A stretch of DNA of 64,000 nucleotides from positions 1,800,299-1,864,298 of the forward strand of contig VWZS01004485.1 of assembly GCA_013397075.1 (NCBI GenBank). Direction: 5' to 3'. Positions 25,672-36,897 of the stretch are shown piece by piece. The notes beneath the pieces were generated by a model. The model worked only from the letters and a program-made list of their open reading frames with translations. It did not search any database and was not told where the DNA came from. This DNA comes from Rhabdornis inornatus (lineage: Eukaryota > Chordata > Aves > Passeriformes > Rhabdornithidae). A program made the translations under genes and the position numbers. The stretch's first letter is position 1; every line of letters begins with the position of its first letter.

Positions 25672-25785
25672 TCACAGAATCACAGAGATATAGAATTATA
25701 AGCTGAGTTGGAAGCGAGCTGGAAGTGTGTCCTACTGTCCAACTCAAAGTAGAACTTCAAAGTTGAAGCAGGTGTCTCAGGGCCC
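25672..25785 (-). mobile_element. CR1: CR1 LINE 3' fragment, short and worn
   Basis: TCACAGAATCACAGAGATAT at the left edge is a variant of the reverse-complemented CR1 octamer tail. GAGTTGGAAGCGAGC and a TGTCCAACTC-type block follow. It fades into unique sequence after about 110 bases. Confidence 0.7.
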
Positions 25786-27832
25786 ATTTTATTTTAGAAA
25801 TAATTTCAGGTCCTTATTATTTTAGAAAATTTTAAAATGAACTTCGAAAAATTTAAATCCAGAAGTTCTATGGGGTTTAAGCTGAATGCAAATTTAAGCT
25901 AAGGAAACCACAATTCTTTTCACAGTGCTTCTAAACAAAATGTAAGAATCTCGTTATTGGAAACTTAGTATTATGAATTAAACTGCATATTTCTGAAGGG
26001 ATAGAGGTTTTCAGAGGGCACTAGAAGAGGCAGAAACCCTTGGATTATAGGGCAGAAATTGAAATATGCGCTATATTTTGTTTGCAACTGCAAAGTTTAA
26101 ATATATAACTGAGAAAAGATTTATTTGTCAAAAAACCCCTTTAATTTTCAAATTCTTATGGCCAAAGTAAGATATAACTCTTCTTAGATCAGTAGAATAT
26201 ATTGCAAATATATGTGCATTTGTGAAGATCTAAGCCAACTCATTCAATGATAATTAAAATTTCCAACAGCACTGAAGGCTTATGTAGTGGAGCAGCTCTG
26301 CATATTCTATCTCTCAACAATATCCTGTGCCTTGTAGAAGACCAAATTATAGCAAAAGTATAATTTTATCAGTTCTCTGGGTACTCTCTATTGCAATTAG
26401 AACAAATTTTACTTTTATTTAGTAGAGTTGGAATAAAGTGCATGCCTGTCTCATGACAGGATGCTCAACATGGAAAGGTCTCTTAATTATCTGGGCTTTA
26501 TGGAATTCAAAGTCTTGATGGCTGAAATTTATGCAGGCTTTAACTACAGATTAAACTTAACTCAGCCATTCTTCATTTGCAATTTAATCAGTAACAATGT
26601 GTTTTGTAAACAAATGAAAAAGTGCTGCTTTCTTTTGTTACTGGGAGTTGAGTGCAAAAGACATTGTAGGAAAAAATCTCCCATAGTAAAACCTCACTCC
26701 CAGGTGAGTTCATCAGTTTACTCTTAATTGTTTCCTTTTGTTCTCTAAAGTCCTCCAAATTACCTACTACTTTCTATATATCTTCTCAGTACTTTACTGA
26801 ATAAAGGATTTGAATAAAAATGTGCTTTTAACTGGATTCCAGCACTGAGATAAAATTTTTAACCAAACACTTTCTTCTTAGAGACAGACATGACATTACA
26901 GTAAGCTCTAAATTTCTGTTGCACAAAGAAATTAAAGAGTACTCTTTTATATGAGAGTCCTTGAAACTCAACTGTACTATAAAGATATAATTTATCAGGG
27001 TCACTTCTACCCTGGGAAATACTTTTTCATATAACATACAAAAAATAAAAAAAATAGCTGTAACCCTCCTATAAACATTTTTTATAAACTATCAGAAGAC
27101 TGAGTTCTTTACAGAAAGAGCATGGATTTCTAATAACATTTAATAGACTGCTTACACAGCCATTATTTCACAATTTCCTTGTGCTTTTCTGAATGGGTGA
27201 AGATTTATACTGTGAAGCGAAGAGAAAAATAATTTCTATCCCTTAATTGGAGAACGAATACATGAAAAAATTAAGTAGGACATTTGACTGAGGCAGCAGC
27301 CATCAATGTAAAGGAACTAGCAGTACATTTTAAGATAGAATATGCTTCTTTTTTCAGAAAGACTATACCACGGCAATAAGTATTTTATCTTAAGCTACAA
27401 GTTGAATTATGACTAATTTCTGAATTTACATGCAGAGCTAAAAGAATTACATCAATCATTCCCAATGATCAGGGATATCACAATTTTCTAACTTTAATAA
27501 ATAATAACATTTTAGTGTATTTGATCAGGATGATGTCTCCAGAAGCAATATGCTTCTTAAGGAAAATTACCCATAGATGCAAAATTTTGAAAATATCTGA
27601 AAAGGTTGTGAATTCATACTATGACTTCAGGCTCCTGAAGTTTTCAGAATCTGATTTTCTTGACTCTTTACTGCTGTGTAATGACTTCATTAAATTATTT
27701 CAAGACTGCCTAATAACTTGCAGATTACAAAGATAGCTGATTTTTGAGTCTTTAGCTTCAGAAATCCTGGGTCACTCTTTCACGGTTGGGAAGCACTTTT
27801 AGCTCTCATAATATTCCACTTAAGTTTACTTT
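25786..27832. other. unique AT-rich sequence
   Basis: No gene or repeat was recognised. Frames up to 88 codons look like chance. Confidence 0.5.
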
Positions 27833-28158
27833 AGAATCATTAAGGTTGGAAAAGACCTCCAAGATCATCAAGTCCAAACTTCAGCTGAATACCACCCAGC
27901 CCACTGAACCATATAGCAAAGTGTCATGTCAACTCATTTTTTGAACTCTTCCAGGGATGGTGACAACACTACTTCCCTGGGTGTCCTGTTCCAATGCTTA
28001 TCCACTCTTTCAGTAACTAAATTTTTTCTAATATCCATCTGAATCTCCCCTGGGAACAACATGAGGCTATTTTCCCTTGTCCTATTTCCTAATTACCTGG
28101 AAGAAGAGGCCAACTCCCACTTTGGTACAATCTGTTTTCCAGCAGTTGTAGACAGCAA
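27833..28158 (-). mobile_element. CR1: CR1 LINE 3' portion
   Basis: The left edge AGAATCATTAAGGTTGGAAA is followed by AAGACCTCCAAGATCATCAA, GTCCAA, then CCAGGGATGGTGACAAC, ACTACTTCCCTGGG, TTTTTTCTAATATCCAT and CAACATGAGGC. This is the reverse complement of a CR1 3' end of a subfamily different from those at 9.5 and 36 kb. The GAAAAGACCTCCAAGATCAT variant is typical of another CR1 lineage. Confidence 0.9.
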
Positions 28159-28299
28159 CTATACGTAACTCAATCACAAAAATCCCAAATGTTTCAAGTA
28201 AGCAAGTTATAATGGAGGCAAGTAGGCTTTAGCCCCATCCAGAGAAAATTTACATTAACAGAAAGTAATATAAATAGATAAACGCTGTGAGGGGGAAAA

Positions 28300-28323
28300 A
28301 CAACAATAACAACAACCAAAAAA
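28300..28323 (+). repeat. (AAC)n simple repeat
   Basis: CAACAATAACAACAACC, an imperfect AAC triplet run. Confidence 0.7.
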
Positions 28324-30845
28324 CCTTTCAAGGAAGTGCAGAAGAGCATGATAATGCAAGGTGACCACAAGGGCATGTCTACCAAAGAAAGGAAATGCTG
28401 TAATTAAATATAACTCTTACTGTCTAGAGATAAGAAACAAATTTCCTCCCCTTTAAAATGGCAGACTTCTTTACACCATCTTTCATCCAAGTTACCAATA
28501 AATACTTCCCTGCTTCTGTGAGGCAGATGTTATTGGAATCCCATGATGGTCACTATGGATGTGGTCACCTCCCAAAGGAAATATGGAGCGTATTTGGCAG
28601 CACAGTGAGGTTAAGGTTTACTCCAGAAACCAGGGTTAGCAGATGGTCAGGACCACACACAGGCCTTAAGGGAGGCTATGGGAATTTAGGCTGAGACAAA
28701 TATTCAGCACTTTTGGCTTTGTTTTCCAAGAAGGCTGGAAGTGCTTTCAGCAACTGTGCAGGCACACAGGAACCTCTTGGAGCCCTCAGAATCTGCAGGG
28801 GTTTCTACAGAAGTGACTGTAGGACTGAAGCCACCATCACTTCAGGAAACAGTTTTAGGCAAAAAGCTTTACCAAATGCGAGCTAAAAATCCTGAACCAA
28901 CTGCCCCCCCCACCCTCCAGTTTTTAAAATTTATGTAACGGAAATGACAACTGACCCAGCACCAGAGTAAGATTATAATTAACAGGAGACTTCTCTGAAA
29001 AACGTCTGTGCTGCCTTGGGGAACAATGTAGGTCAATGTAGCATCAATTAAAAGCAGAACAAACTCTTCACTGCCTCCATAACATTTAACCCCAAATGAT
29101 TTTGTTGCTGTAAATTAAAAAATGCATCACTGCATTGCATCACAGAAGTGAAAAAAAGGCAAGAATTGCTTGTTTGAAAACTTATTTCAAGCTCCAGCAC
29201 TCACTTTACTCCATGTAATATAGGCAAGCAATATGGAATACTGATGTTACCAGTATTTTCCTCAGCTTTGTGGAGCAGAATTATCTGTATATTCAGTTTC
29301 CTTTTACCTAATCTGAATATTAATATTAGACCTTTGCAGGAAAGATGTGAGATTTACTTAATTGACGATCAAAACCAGCAGTTTGCCTTTAATGTTGCAA
29401 AGAAGATATAGGATTTTTTTAAATCCTAAGCTTCAGTTTTGAAGCCATAGTGAACACCCTCTGTGTGGGAGAGTGGAATATAGAAACAAATCACTTCAGG
29501 CAAAATGTGCTTGCAGAGTCACTACAGATATTTTACCTAATTACTAGCATTAATTACTAATTTTCTAATACTATATCAAAGATGACTGTGAATAGAAGAC
29601 ACCCTAAAAAATTAAGGACATTCACTTTTAAAGAATTGTCCACAGGTAATGCCTTTTAAAAAGATCAATAAATTCCTGTTTCTTAACAACAAAGACAATT
29701 TTCAGCAGAATTCAAGCCAGAAGAAAGATCTTTGCAATAAAGCGTCTCAAGTGTTGCTGACCTTTATGTTTGTTCATGGGGAAATATTGAGCAATATCTT
29801 GGATGCAATTAAGTCTTTAGAAGTTTTATTATTTACTTGAATGGGAGGTGAATTAAATTCTTCTCAGCTTGTGAGACTGAAAGGGCAACTACACAGCATT
29901 GATAAGCTGAACTGCCTGAGCAATGTCTAACAAGGTTCATGAGAGACCACAAGGGAACATCAACTGACACAATAAACAAAGGGAAAACAAATTTATAAAG
30001 TGCACCTCCATCTCTTCTACTACTCATGAGTAATACTAAATAATGAAAATGTACTGCAGGCAAAACTAAGACTTCCCAATGCCCATGTAGTACTTACAGC
30101 TCAGAAAATTCTTCATGGAGAAATAATTCTATAGGGGTATATAGGCAAGAACAAAGACTCATTTCTGAAAACTTAGCAGTGGAAAAAGCTAAATAGCTAT
30201 GTTAGTTAATAAATATGTCTCTCAGTAAAGTACAAAGGAAGTAGATTTGTACAACTAGGTTTTAAGACTCAAACTTTGCCTATGTTCTCATCTCCATTTG
30301 CAAATTCCAATAAGGGGTGTACAGGAGTTCAGTTCCCTCTTCCCTGGTGAAATGCTAAGATTATGCAAAGAATGCCAACTTCTGATTAGCCCATTATCTA
30401 CAGCCATAACATCTCAGTGGCAGCGTTAAGAACTGCAATTCCACTGTTGAAGGCTTTAAGGAAATCCAGAACGAAAAAGGAGCAGCCAAGCTTTAGAGAG
30501 TTTCCAATTTGAGTGTAAAACAGGAGAGAGCAGACGCACCCATTCCTCAACAGTTCTCATCAGGATTTCACCAGAGTTTTAGACCTGTCATTATTGAGAC
30601 ACTGAATTTCTTTTAGCCATAAAGACAAAGACAGACTTTGCTGATGAACTGAGCAAAAACCATGAAAACGTTGTTTGGAAGGCTTCAGAATTGAACAATG
30701 GAACCTTCTATCCTTGCCAAACTGCAGAGGAGAGTCACTTTTTCCCAGGGAATGATTTAAGGTAAGTAAGGTCTGAATAAGTGAAAATAATTTATTTTAG
30801 GTGCAAGTCAAGCTTGAAAAGACATGCTATAATGCATGTAGGTAT

Positions 30846-30854
30846 GGGGGGGGG
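30846..30854 (+). repeat. G9 homopolymer
   Basis: Nine consecutive G residues in otherwise AT-rich DNA. Homopolymers of this kind are also common sequencing-error sites. Confidence 0.7.
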
Positions 30855-31085
30855 TAAACAAAACAAAGCTCATTTTAAATATACTTTCTCTGGGGGTTGA
30901 TAAGTGCACCTATGGATTTGTAGGCTAAGGGTCTCAGTTTCTTTTTACTTCCAAGTGTTCTAGAGTGCTATTGGATGAGAACATATCTCACTGCTCTGAG
31001 AAGATTGTAATGGTGGTAGGATAATGAATTAATTCTATATCAAACAGAAGGAAAAGGTCTAACAACTCTTCAGCCACTGCAATGT

Positions 31086-31255
31086 TTCTCAAAGCTCTTT
31101 ACAAAAGAAAGGAAAATGCTGTTACTCTTTTACAGGTAGGAAAGCAAAGGAAAAGAGAATGAAGCAAACTGCCCAAGATGACTCAAGAAGAGTTGAAAAA
31201 ACATAATATGTCTAGAACTTAGTTTTAAAGACCACCCCATCTTCAACCAGTTGTA
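31086..31255 (-). mobile_element. MIR-like ancient SINE
   Basis: In plus-strand order the blocks are TCTCAAAGCTCTTTACAAAAG, TACTCTTTTACAGGTAGGAAAG, GCAAAGG, GAATGAAGCAAACTGCCCAAGATGA, TCTAGAACTTAG, and ACCACCCCATCTTCAACCAG (each cited only as a landmark). They match the reverse complement of the MIR/CORE-SINE consensus: the oft-seen TTTACA...ACAGATGAGGAAACTGAGGC...TTGCCCAAGGTCAC...CAGAACTCAGG. MIR orientation is set by its tRNA-like head, so this copy is on the minus strand. MIR-type SINEs predate the bird-mammal split, so survival here fits old unique DNA. The family call is from memory of the consensus. Confidence 0.6.
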
Positions 31256-32525
31256 TGACTGAGATGTAGATGGCAGACAGACAGCACTGCAAAACATCAA
31301 GTCCTCTCAACCAAACCTCGCTGTTTTAATCAAAATTTTGCAACTCCAGGTTAAAAATCAGTGAAGGAAAATTAATTCAGAAGTTTGTGATCTAGAAGAA
31401 TTCAAACTTTATCCTCCACACATGTAGGCCAGGAGGTGGGTGTACTGAGCTTTTTTAATGAATTAAAATGGAAGGAAGTGGGAAGGAAGTAAAAAGAAAA
31501 TAAATGCTTTCATTAGGCCAAGTAATACAGCTCCATATTTCTCCATTTGAACTACTGACTGGGGAGAAAGTGATAAAATGCGTCTGTTCTATGAGTTGAA
31601 TGTCCACAATACCATCTAACCCCACCTTCCTTTGCAGAAGTTTTTTCTGACTCGGCATCTTAAAGGCACCTCAGAAATGTGGAGTTTAAGGCTCAAAGTA
31701 CTATTGGATCATTGGGATTTAATGCACTGCCATATGTAACACTGACAACAGCAGTTTGTCTTAAACACAACAGTGCACACCTATTTCAGGAAAGCACCTA
31801 ATCCTGGAAACATAACAGGACTGAGACCTACCGCTTTCCTTGATGGTTTGTTCTGTGTTCTCACTTTTAAAAACACCTGCCCAGGCTTGGTTTGCTCTTA
31901 CCCTGGTACACATTCTGCTTTTCTCTGCTACTGTGAAGAATCCTTATTCCCAGACATCCCACAGGAATACGCTGTCATAAAGTCATGTCTCTCTCTGGAA
32001 GAACTTTTCTCCACTCTAGTCCCTCTTCTCTCTTTTGATATTTATTTATTATCTTTATAAATTACAGATGTCAAAACCTGGTAAAATATTTCCTTCCACA
32101 GTCTCACTGTTGCACATAACAATAAAACCACCTCCTTATTCTTAATGTTTAGTGAGGTTTTTTACATTCAAGTTAAAAATACAGCCCCACTGAGCTGTCT
32201 GTTCTTTCCTCTGGAACATTCCCAGCACCACTAATGTCAGCTGTAGGGCTGCCCATATGTATGTAAGGCTTCCATTGCTTCCTTCTGGCTGTGTAATACT
32301 TCTCTTCTAGAGACGATTTTGATAATTTTGTTTGAATGACCTCTGTTTGCAGGCTAGACTGTAATTGGATTGCACTAATTACTGTCTCCTCCTCTTTTTT
32401 CCTCCTGTTTCAATCTTTGTGTTATTTTCAGATTGTAACATCCAAGAATTCATGCTGCTTTCCAAAGGATTTGTGAAAATATTGAAATACGTTGTCCGCA
32501 CCATTTCTAAACTGTGGAAGACTGT
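31256..32525. other. unique sequence, moderately pyrimidine-rich
   Basis: A 95-codon plus frame at 31773-32060 has no family resemblance. The DNA up to 32.5 kb resembles in style the ancient-repeat-like sequence beyond the CR1 at 32.5-32.8 kb, so this CR1 may have landed within an older element. That is not established. Confidence 0.35.
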
Positions 32526-32837
32526 GGAGAGAGACTGTTTAAAAGAGGATGCAGTGACAAGACAAGGGGGAATAGCTTCAAACTGAAGGAGAGAAGATTT
32601 AGATTGGATATTAGGAAGAAATTCTTTGCTGTGAGGGTGGTGAGGCACTGGCACAGGTTGCCCAGAGGAATTGTGGATGCCCCATCCCTGGAAGTGTTCA
32701 AGGCCAGGCTGCATGGAGCTCTGCATAGCTTGGTCTAGTGGAAGGTGTCCTCCCTGACCATTTTAGGGGCAGTTGGATTAAACTAGATCATCTCTAAGGT
32801 GCCTTCCAACCCAGGCCATTCTATGATTCTATGATCC
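32526..32837 (+). mobile_element. CR1: CR1 LINE 3' portion, well preserved, about 310 bp
   Basis: Plus-strand CR1 with all 3' landmarks: GAGAGACTGTTTAAAAGAGG, GACAAGACAAGGGGGAATAG, TTTAGATTGGATATTAGGAA, GAAATTCTTTGCTGTGAGGG, TGGTGAGGCACTGGCACAGG, TTGCCCAGAGGAATTGTGG, CCATCCCTGGAAGTGTTCAA, a TGGTCTAGTGGAAGGTGTCC block, and the terminal TTCTATGATTCTATGATCC. It is 5'-truncated. The frames of 73-115 codons overlapping it on both strands are CR1 sequence and not host genes. Confidence 0.97.
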
Positions 32838-32949
32838 CTCAAAATTTCTGTGTAAGGGTCATTTCTCATTGACTAATGCTTTGAGATGTCGATCTTCAAG
32901 GAATATTATTTTGTTAAAGTATACTATTATTTATTTTATTCCACATGAA

Positions 32950-33330
32950 ACACAAAATTAAATTAAATGCCTTACAAAAGCCTAAACAACATCCAGGACT
33001 ATTTGATGAGCAAATTCACATTCTGGAATAAAGTTTTTCTAGCATAATTGCTTTTCTTTAAAACCATGTTGACTGTCATTAATTTCTTCCTAATGCTAAA
33101 TTGTTCTTATGCTTGCTTTTTTAGCTAAGTTCTCTGTAATCTTTCCAATATTTTTTCCAGGGCTGAAATAGAACTAGTCTGCTCTGCAGCCTTATTTGCA
33201 AAAAAAAAGGAAAAGGTGAAAATAATATCATGACACTCACATTCCAGAATTTAAAAAATTCTCCAACAGATCTTTTCAGCCTCTTTTTTTAAGGCTCTGA
33301 GGTGAAAGTTACCAAGTAATGAGCCTTCTG
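32950..33330 (-). repeat. possible ancient interspersed repeat (LINE-derived)
   Basis: The segment holds AAACCATGTTGACTGTCATT, TAATTTCTTCCTAATG, CTTTCCAATATTTTTTCCAG and GGCTGAAATAGAACTAGTCTG in that order. The series resembles a sequence I recall as repeated in reptile and bird genomes (the ACCATGTTGACT...CCAATATTTTCCCAGG...CTGGTCTG series), thought to be an antisense LINE remnant. I cannot name the family. Chance similarity or a conserved element is possible. Confidence 0.3.
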
Positions 33331-35978
33331 CTTTACTTATTTTATCACTGGCAGATGTTGTTTAACATGCTTTGAAAGATTCAGTGCTGTTTGTATGGTA
33401 GGGACACTGGATCTCCTACCACCATATGGGCTTGCTAGGGAGCAAACAGCACTTCCCTCCTACTGTGTGCCACTCAGTATTGAAGAGGTATCAGAGCTTT
33501 TGTTCATCTTCGCATGAATAAATGACACAATTAATTAAACAGTGATTGACTGGCATCATTTCTTGGTTTTGGCATTACAAAAAAGCAGCACAAATTAGCT
33601 AATTCACATACAGGCGAAACCAAAAAATAAGCTTTGTTAAACTTTCCTTGAAATCTTAGGAAGTAGAAATTGAGTGTCCAGATATATACAGTAAGAGTTC
33701 TCGTCCATTATGCTTGCCACTGAATTCATCCTATGTTGCCACCTTAATCATTACATGTCTTTGGCCCTTACATTAAGGAAAATTACCTAGAAATCCTAAG
33801 CCATTATAAATTAATGTCCAGCTGGCAGAGAGCTGTGTAAGATCACTCAGATTCCTCATCTGTCCTATTTATCCCAGAGTTTTGTTAACCCTGAATAACA
33901 AAAGATAGCAATTTAGACATCAACAATATATCACTTTAGACTACTTTTACCAGAAATATTCCATTAGTGTGCATTATCTTCATATCTTAATCTGCCTTCT
34001 TTTCCTCCTGAGACTGCAAAGGACCCAGCTGGCAAACAACCAGAATATCAAGTTTCTCACACATCTATTATCATAATGGCAGAAGGTCATACACTGAAAA
34101 CTGAGCACACAAATGCAACATAAACTAAACTGAGTATTTTGATAACAGAAATTTATGGAGGTTACTATTCTGGGGCAATAGCATCACTTGCACTTTTGTT
34201 TGATTTGGAGGGGTTTTTTGTGCTTCTGGTTTCAATGACAACTCCTCTGTTGGGAAAGTTATTTGATTAAAGAACAAACAAACAAACCACAAAACAAATC
34301 ACAAAAAGTCCCACACCAAATCAAACTTCAACAATGCTTTTTTCTGTCAGGCTCTCTGGCTCCATAAATATGCTTAGTCTTCCTATCCTATACAGTGGTT
34401 TGGTCCTGCCTGTTACATCTCAGAGACTGATTGTGCCTCCGCTGGACCAACAGGTAATAAAAATAAATTTCAAAAAGATAAAGGTGAAATTTTCCTGAGT
34501 GCTTCAGACACTGAAGTCGAGACATTTACACCTAAGTTATTTAACCATAAAGATGTCTAGACAATGGAGAGACAAAATAATTTCCAGGGCATGATCCCAC
34601 TCCATCTAAAGGAGCCATCCAAATCAGATTAGAAGAATTGTGATCAGGACACGTCTCTCTGTTGACTACCATGGCAATATTATTGACTTCCTCAAATGTC
34701 AGAAATCAACTCAAGCCACATTGTTTTCCTACTAGCTCAAACTGTTTTCAGTTTGATCAGTATGTAGCTGAGGTTTCATGCATGCCTTGCATGCCACAGC
34801 GTCTTGGAAATTATTTGCACAAATATATATTTTTTTAACTTGAAATGGGCCCTTTGGGGTGCAGGGAAGCATTGGTGGAGAAAAATTGGCAAAACTATGA
34901 AGCAGCAATTCAGAAACTATTTGCTTTCCTCAATTACATCTCACAGCCAGCTTCACTACTCTCACCTGTGTATTAGTCCATTCCATTTCAGGAAAAGGTC
35001 CCAGCTGAAGGCCTCTACCTGTGGGATTTTCTTCCTCTTGGCCTTTCTGGAAGTACATAGAGACATCTACTCAGGACACGTTCCAAACTCAGATTTTTTA
35101 TTGTCTTTGCATATGGTGCTTAGTTGTGTGGGTTTGCTTCCCAGGTTGTTTTTTTGGGAGAGTGAGCTCATTTATTCCCTTGAAGCTGTAAATTGGTGTT
35201 AATACCTGCTGAATTGCCCAGAGGCTTTATAACAAAAGAGAAATTGGCATTATATTATATAGTAATGAAAATGTGAGTGCATATTATTGATTGTTAATAT
35301 TCATGGATTAGCTATTTATCACTGAAGGAAGAACAAGCAAGTTATGTATATTTTACAAGAATTAACACTGTACTACTGTATTTAAGTTAATTTTTAGTAT
35401 GCAACATCTATTAATCTCTAGTAACTGCTAGCAAATGAAGCAAGAAAACTACAAAGAATAAATAAACATTCTCTTGACAGTCCACCTCTTTCTAGCTAAA
35501 ATTAGAACTAACCCTGTTGCTTCTAAATTTTAAAACCCACTCTAATTATCACTATAAATTTATGAAGTTTAACAGTAGGAGGTTATATATTTGCTTTTAA
35601 TGAACGTCAGGTTTCCATTTTTTTTGAAACAGAAAATCTATCATGAATTTGGTCTCCCACATAGGCATGAGTCAATGCCATTGTAGAAAACACACGAGTT
35701 CTTAACAAACAGCAACAACATGGAAGAGCCCTGCCAGTAAGGAGAGACATAAGGCAAGGATCTCAGTTTTTGTTGACAGTAAAACTATCATATCTGTAGC
35801 TCTGCATCCAACAACATTTTTACACAATGTTTAATACACAAGGGACTGAAAAGCATTTTTACAAAGGCCATATTCATTATGATGTTTATGTAATGCTGAT
35901 CCTCACCTTTTACTAGGTTACTTTAGAGACTTCTTGTTTCTATTTTAATAAAGAATACAAACTTTAAAAAGAATAAAA
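33331..35978. other. unique sequence
   Basis: Holds an AAAC-type simple repeat at 34273-34300. A plus frame of 132 codons lies at 34804-35202; its composition (several W, H and C, hydrophobic clusters) and lack of recognisable motifs suggest chance. Confidence 0.45.
34273..34300 (+). repeat. (AAAC)n simple repeat
   Basis: ACAAACAAACAAACC continuing into ACAAAACAAATC, an imperfect AAAC run. Confidence 0.7.
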
Positions 35979-36285
35979 ATCATAGATCAATTTAGGTGTG
36001 AAAGGAAATAAAGATCACCTAGCTCCAATACCCCCTGCCACGGGCAGAGACACCTTCCACTAGACCAGGTTCCTCAAAGGCCCATGCAGCCTAGTCTTGA
36101 ACACTTACAGGAATGGGGCATCCACATCTTCCCTGAGCAACCTGTGCCAGTGCCTCACCACTCTCACAGTAAAGAATTTCTTCTTCATATCCCATCTAAA
36201 CCTGCCCTCTGATGGTTTGAAGCCATTTCCCCTTGTTCTGCCACTACATGCACTTGTAAAATGTCCCCCTCCAGCCTTCTTGTAT
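35979..36285 (-). mobile_element. CR1: CR1 LINE 3' portion
   Basis: The left edge ATCATAGATCAATTTAGG is a worn CR1 tail in reverse complement. It continues through GATCACCTAGCTCCAATACC, CTGCCACGGGCAGAGACACC, TTCCACTAGACCAGGTTCC, GTCTTGAACACTTACAGG, TGGGGCATCCACATCTTCC, and CAACCTGTGCCAGTGCCTCA to the CCCCTTGTTCTG region. It is of the same subfamily as the plus-strand element at 32.5 kb. The 76-codon plus frame at 36097-36327 is antisense CR1. Confidence 0.95.
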
Positions 36286-36682
36286 TACATCTTTTTTAAC
36301 ATCAAGCATAAAATGCAGCAAGTATAAAAACACTAGGCCAAATCATTCAGGGAAGTCTTGAAACTTCTGCTATAAAGAATGGCTAATGATAGTCCAAAAG
36401 GCCAGAGTGTGAGACTTTTCAGTATATAATCTAAGGAAAAGGGACTTGTGTCTCTGCTTAAAAAGATTAATGTGTCATACAATATTTTTTAAGAATTGAG
36501 GCTTATACTGATACTGTCAGACTGCAGGCATTTAGCTGTGTCAGCTAGGAGCAGAGTCCTTTGAGACACGAAAAAATACTGAGAATGGTTCCAGGCTGAA
36601 ATTCCCTGAGTCGCTCTGGAGGGTGCATTCCCACCTCAGTGAAGTGGGATGAACAGAAGCCTGAATATTCAGCTGAGCTTAC
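36286..36682. other. unique sequence
   Basis: Spacer between the CR1 copy and the candidate exon. I recognised nothing. Confidence 0.5.
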
Positions 36683-36897
36683 ACAGAGAGGATTTTTACA
36701 TCAAAAAAATCTAGAGTAACTTCTTTTACAGTGTAACGGGTGGCTGTGGATTCCCTAACACCAGCAACAAGCCCACCAGGAACAGCCACAAGGCATTTTA
36801 TGGACAAGTCCACTGGAGCGGATGCACTTTGACCACAGCAAGCTCCTGTGTACAGGTATTTGGTTCTGGACACTTTTGAGAAGGAATATGTAGTACC
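36683..36897 (-). CDS. possible coding exon of an unidentified minus-strand gene
   Basis: On the minus strand a strong acceptor (TTTCTTTATCTCTGTTCAG) is followed by a frame open for 71 codons up to a GTAAGC donor whose GT falls at 36681-36682. The reading starts GTTYSFSKVSRTKYLYTGAC and contains SIKCLVAVPGGLVAG and STATRYTVKEV. Composition is balanced and protein-like, with no low complexity. The exon is 215 bases long and starts in phase 0, matching the end phase of the candidate at 48209-48372. If the donor is ignored, the frame stops soon after, so this could instead be a last exon. I do not recognise the family. Frames of this length occur by chance many times in the window, so support rests on the splice signals. 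Confidence 0.25.

Larger units (their letters stand above)
28159..31085. other. unique sequence with simple repeats
   Basis: Contains an (AAC)n run at 28300-28323 and a nine-G run at 30846-30854. A patch at 28520-28900 is slightly GC-richer and carries two plus frames of 65-78 codons without family resemblance. No genes recognised. Confidence 0.5.

Noticed and set aside
32365..32738. Overlapping frames of 64-115 codons on both strands
   Set aside because: They coincide largely with the CR1 copy at 32526-32837 and read its non-coding 3' end.
34804..35202. 132-codon plus frame
   Set aside because: No recognisable domain; frames near this length are expected occasionally in 64 kb of six-frame sequence.
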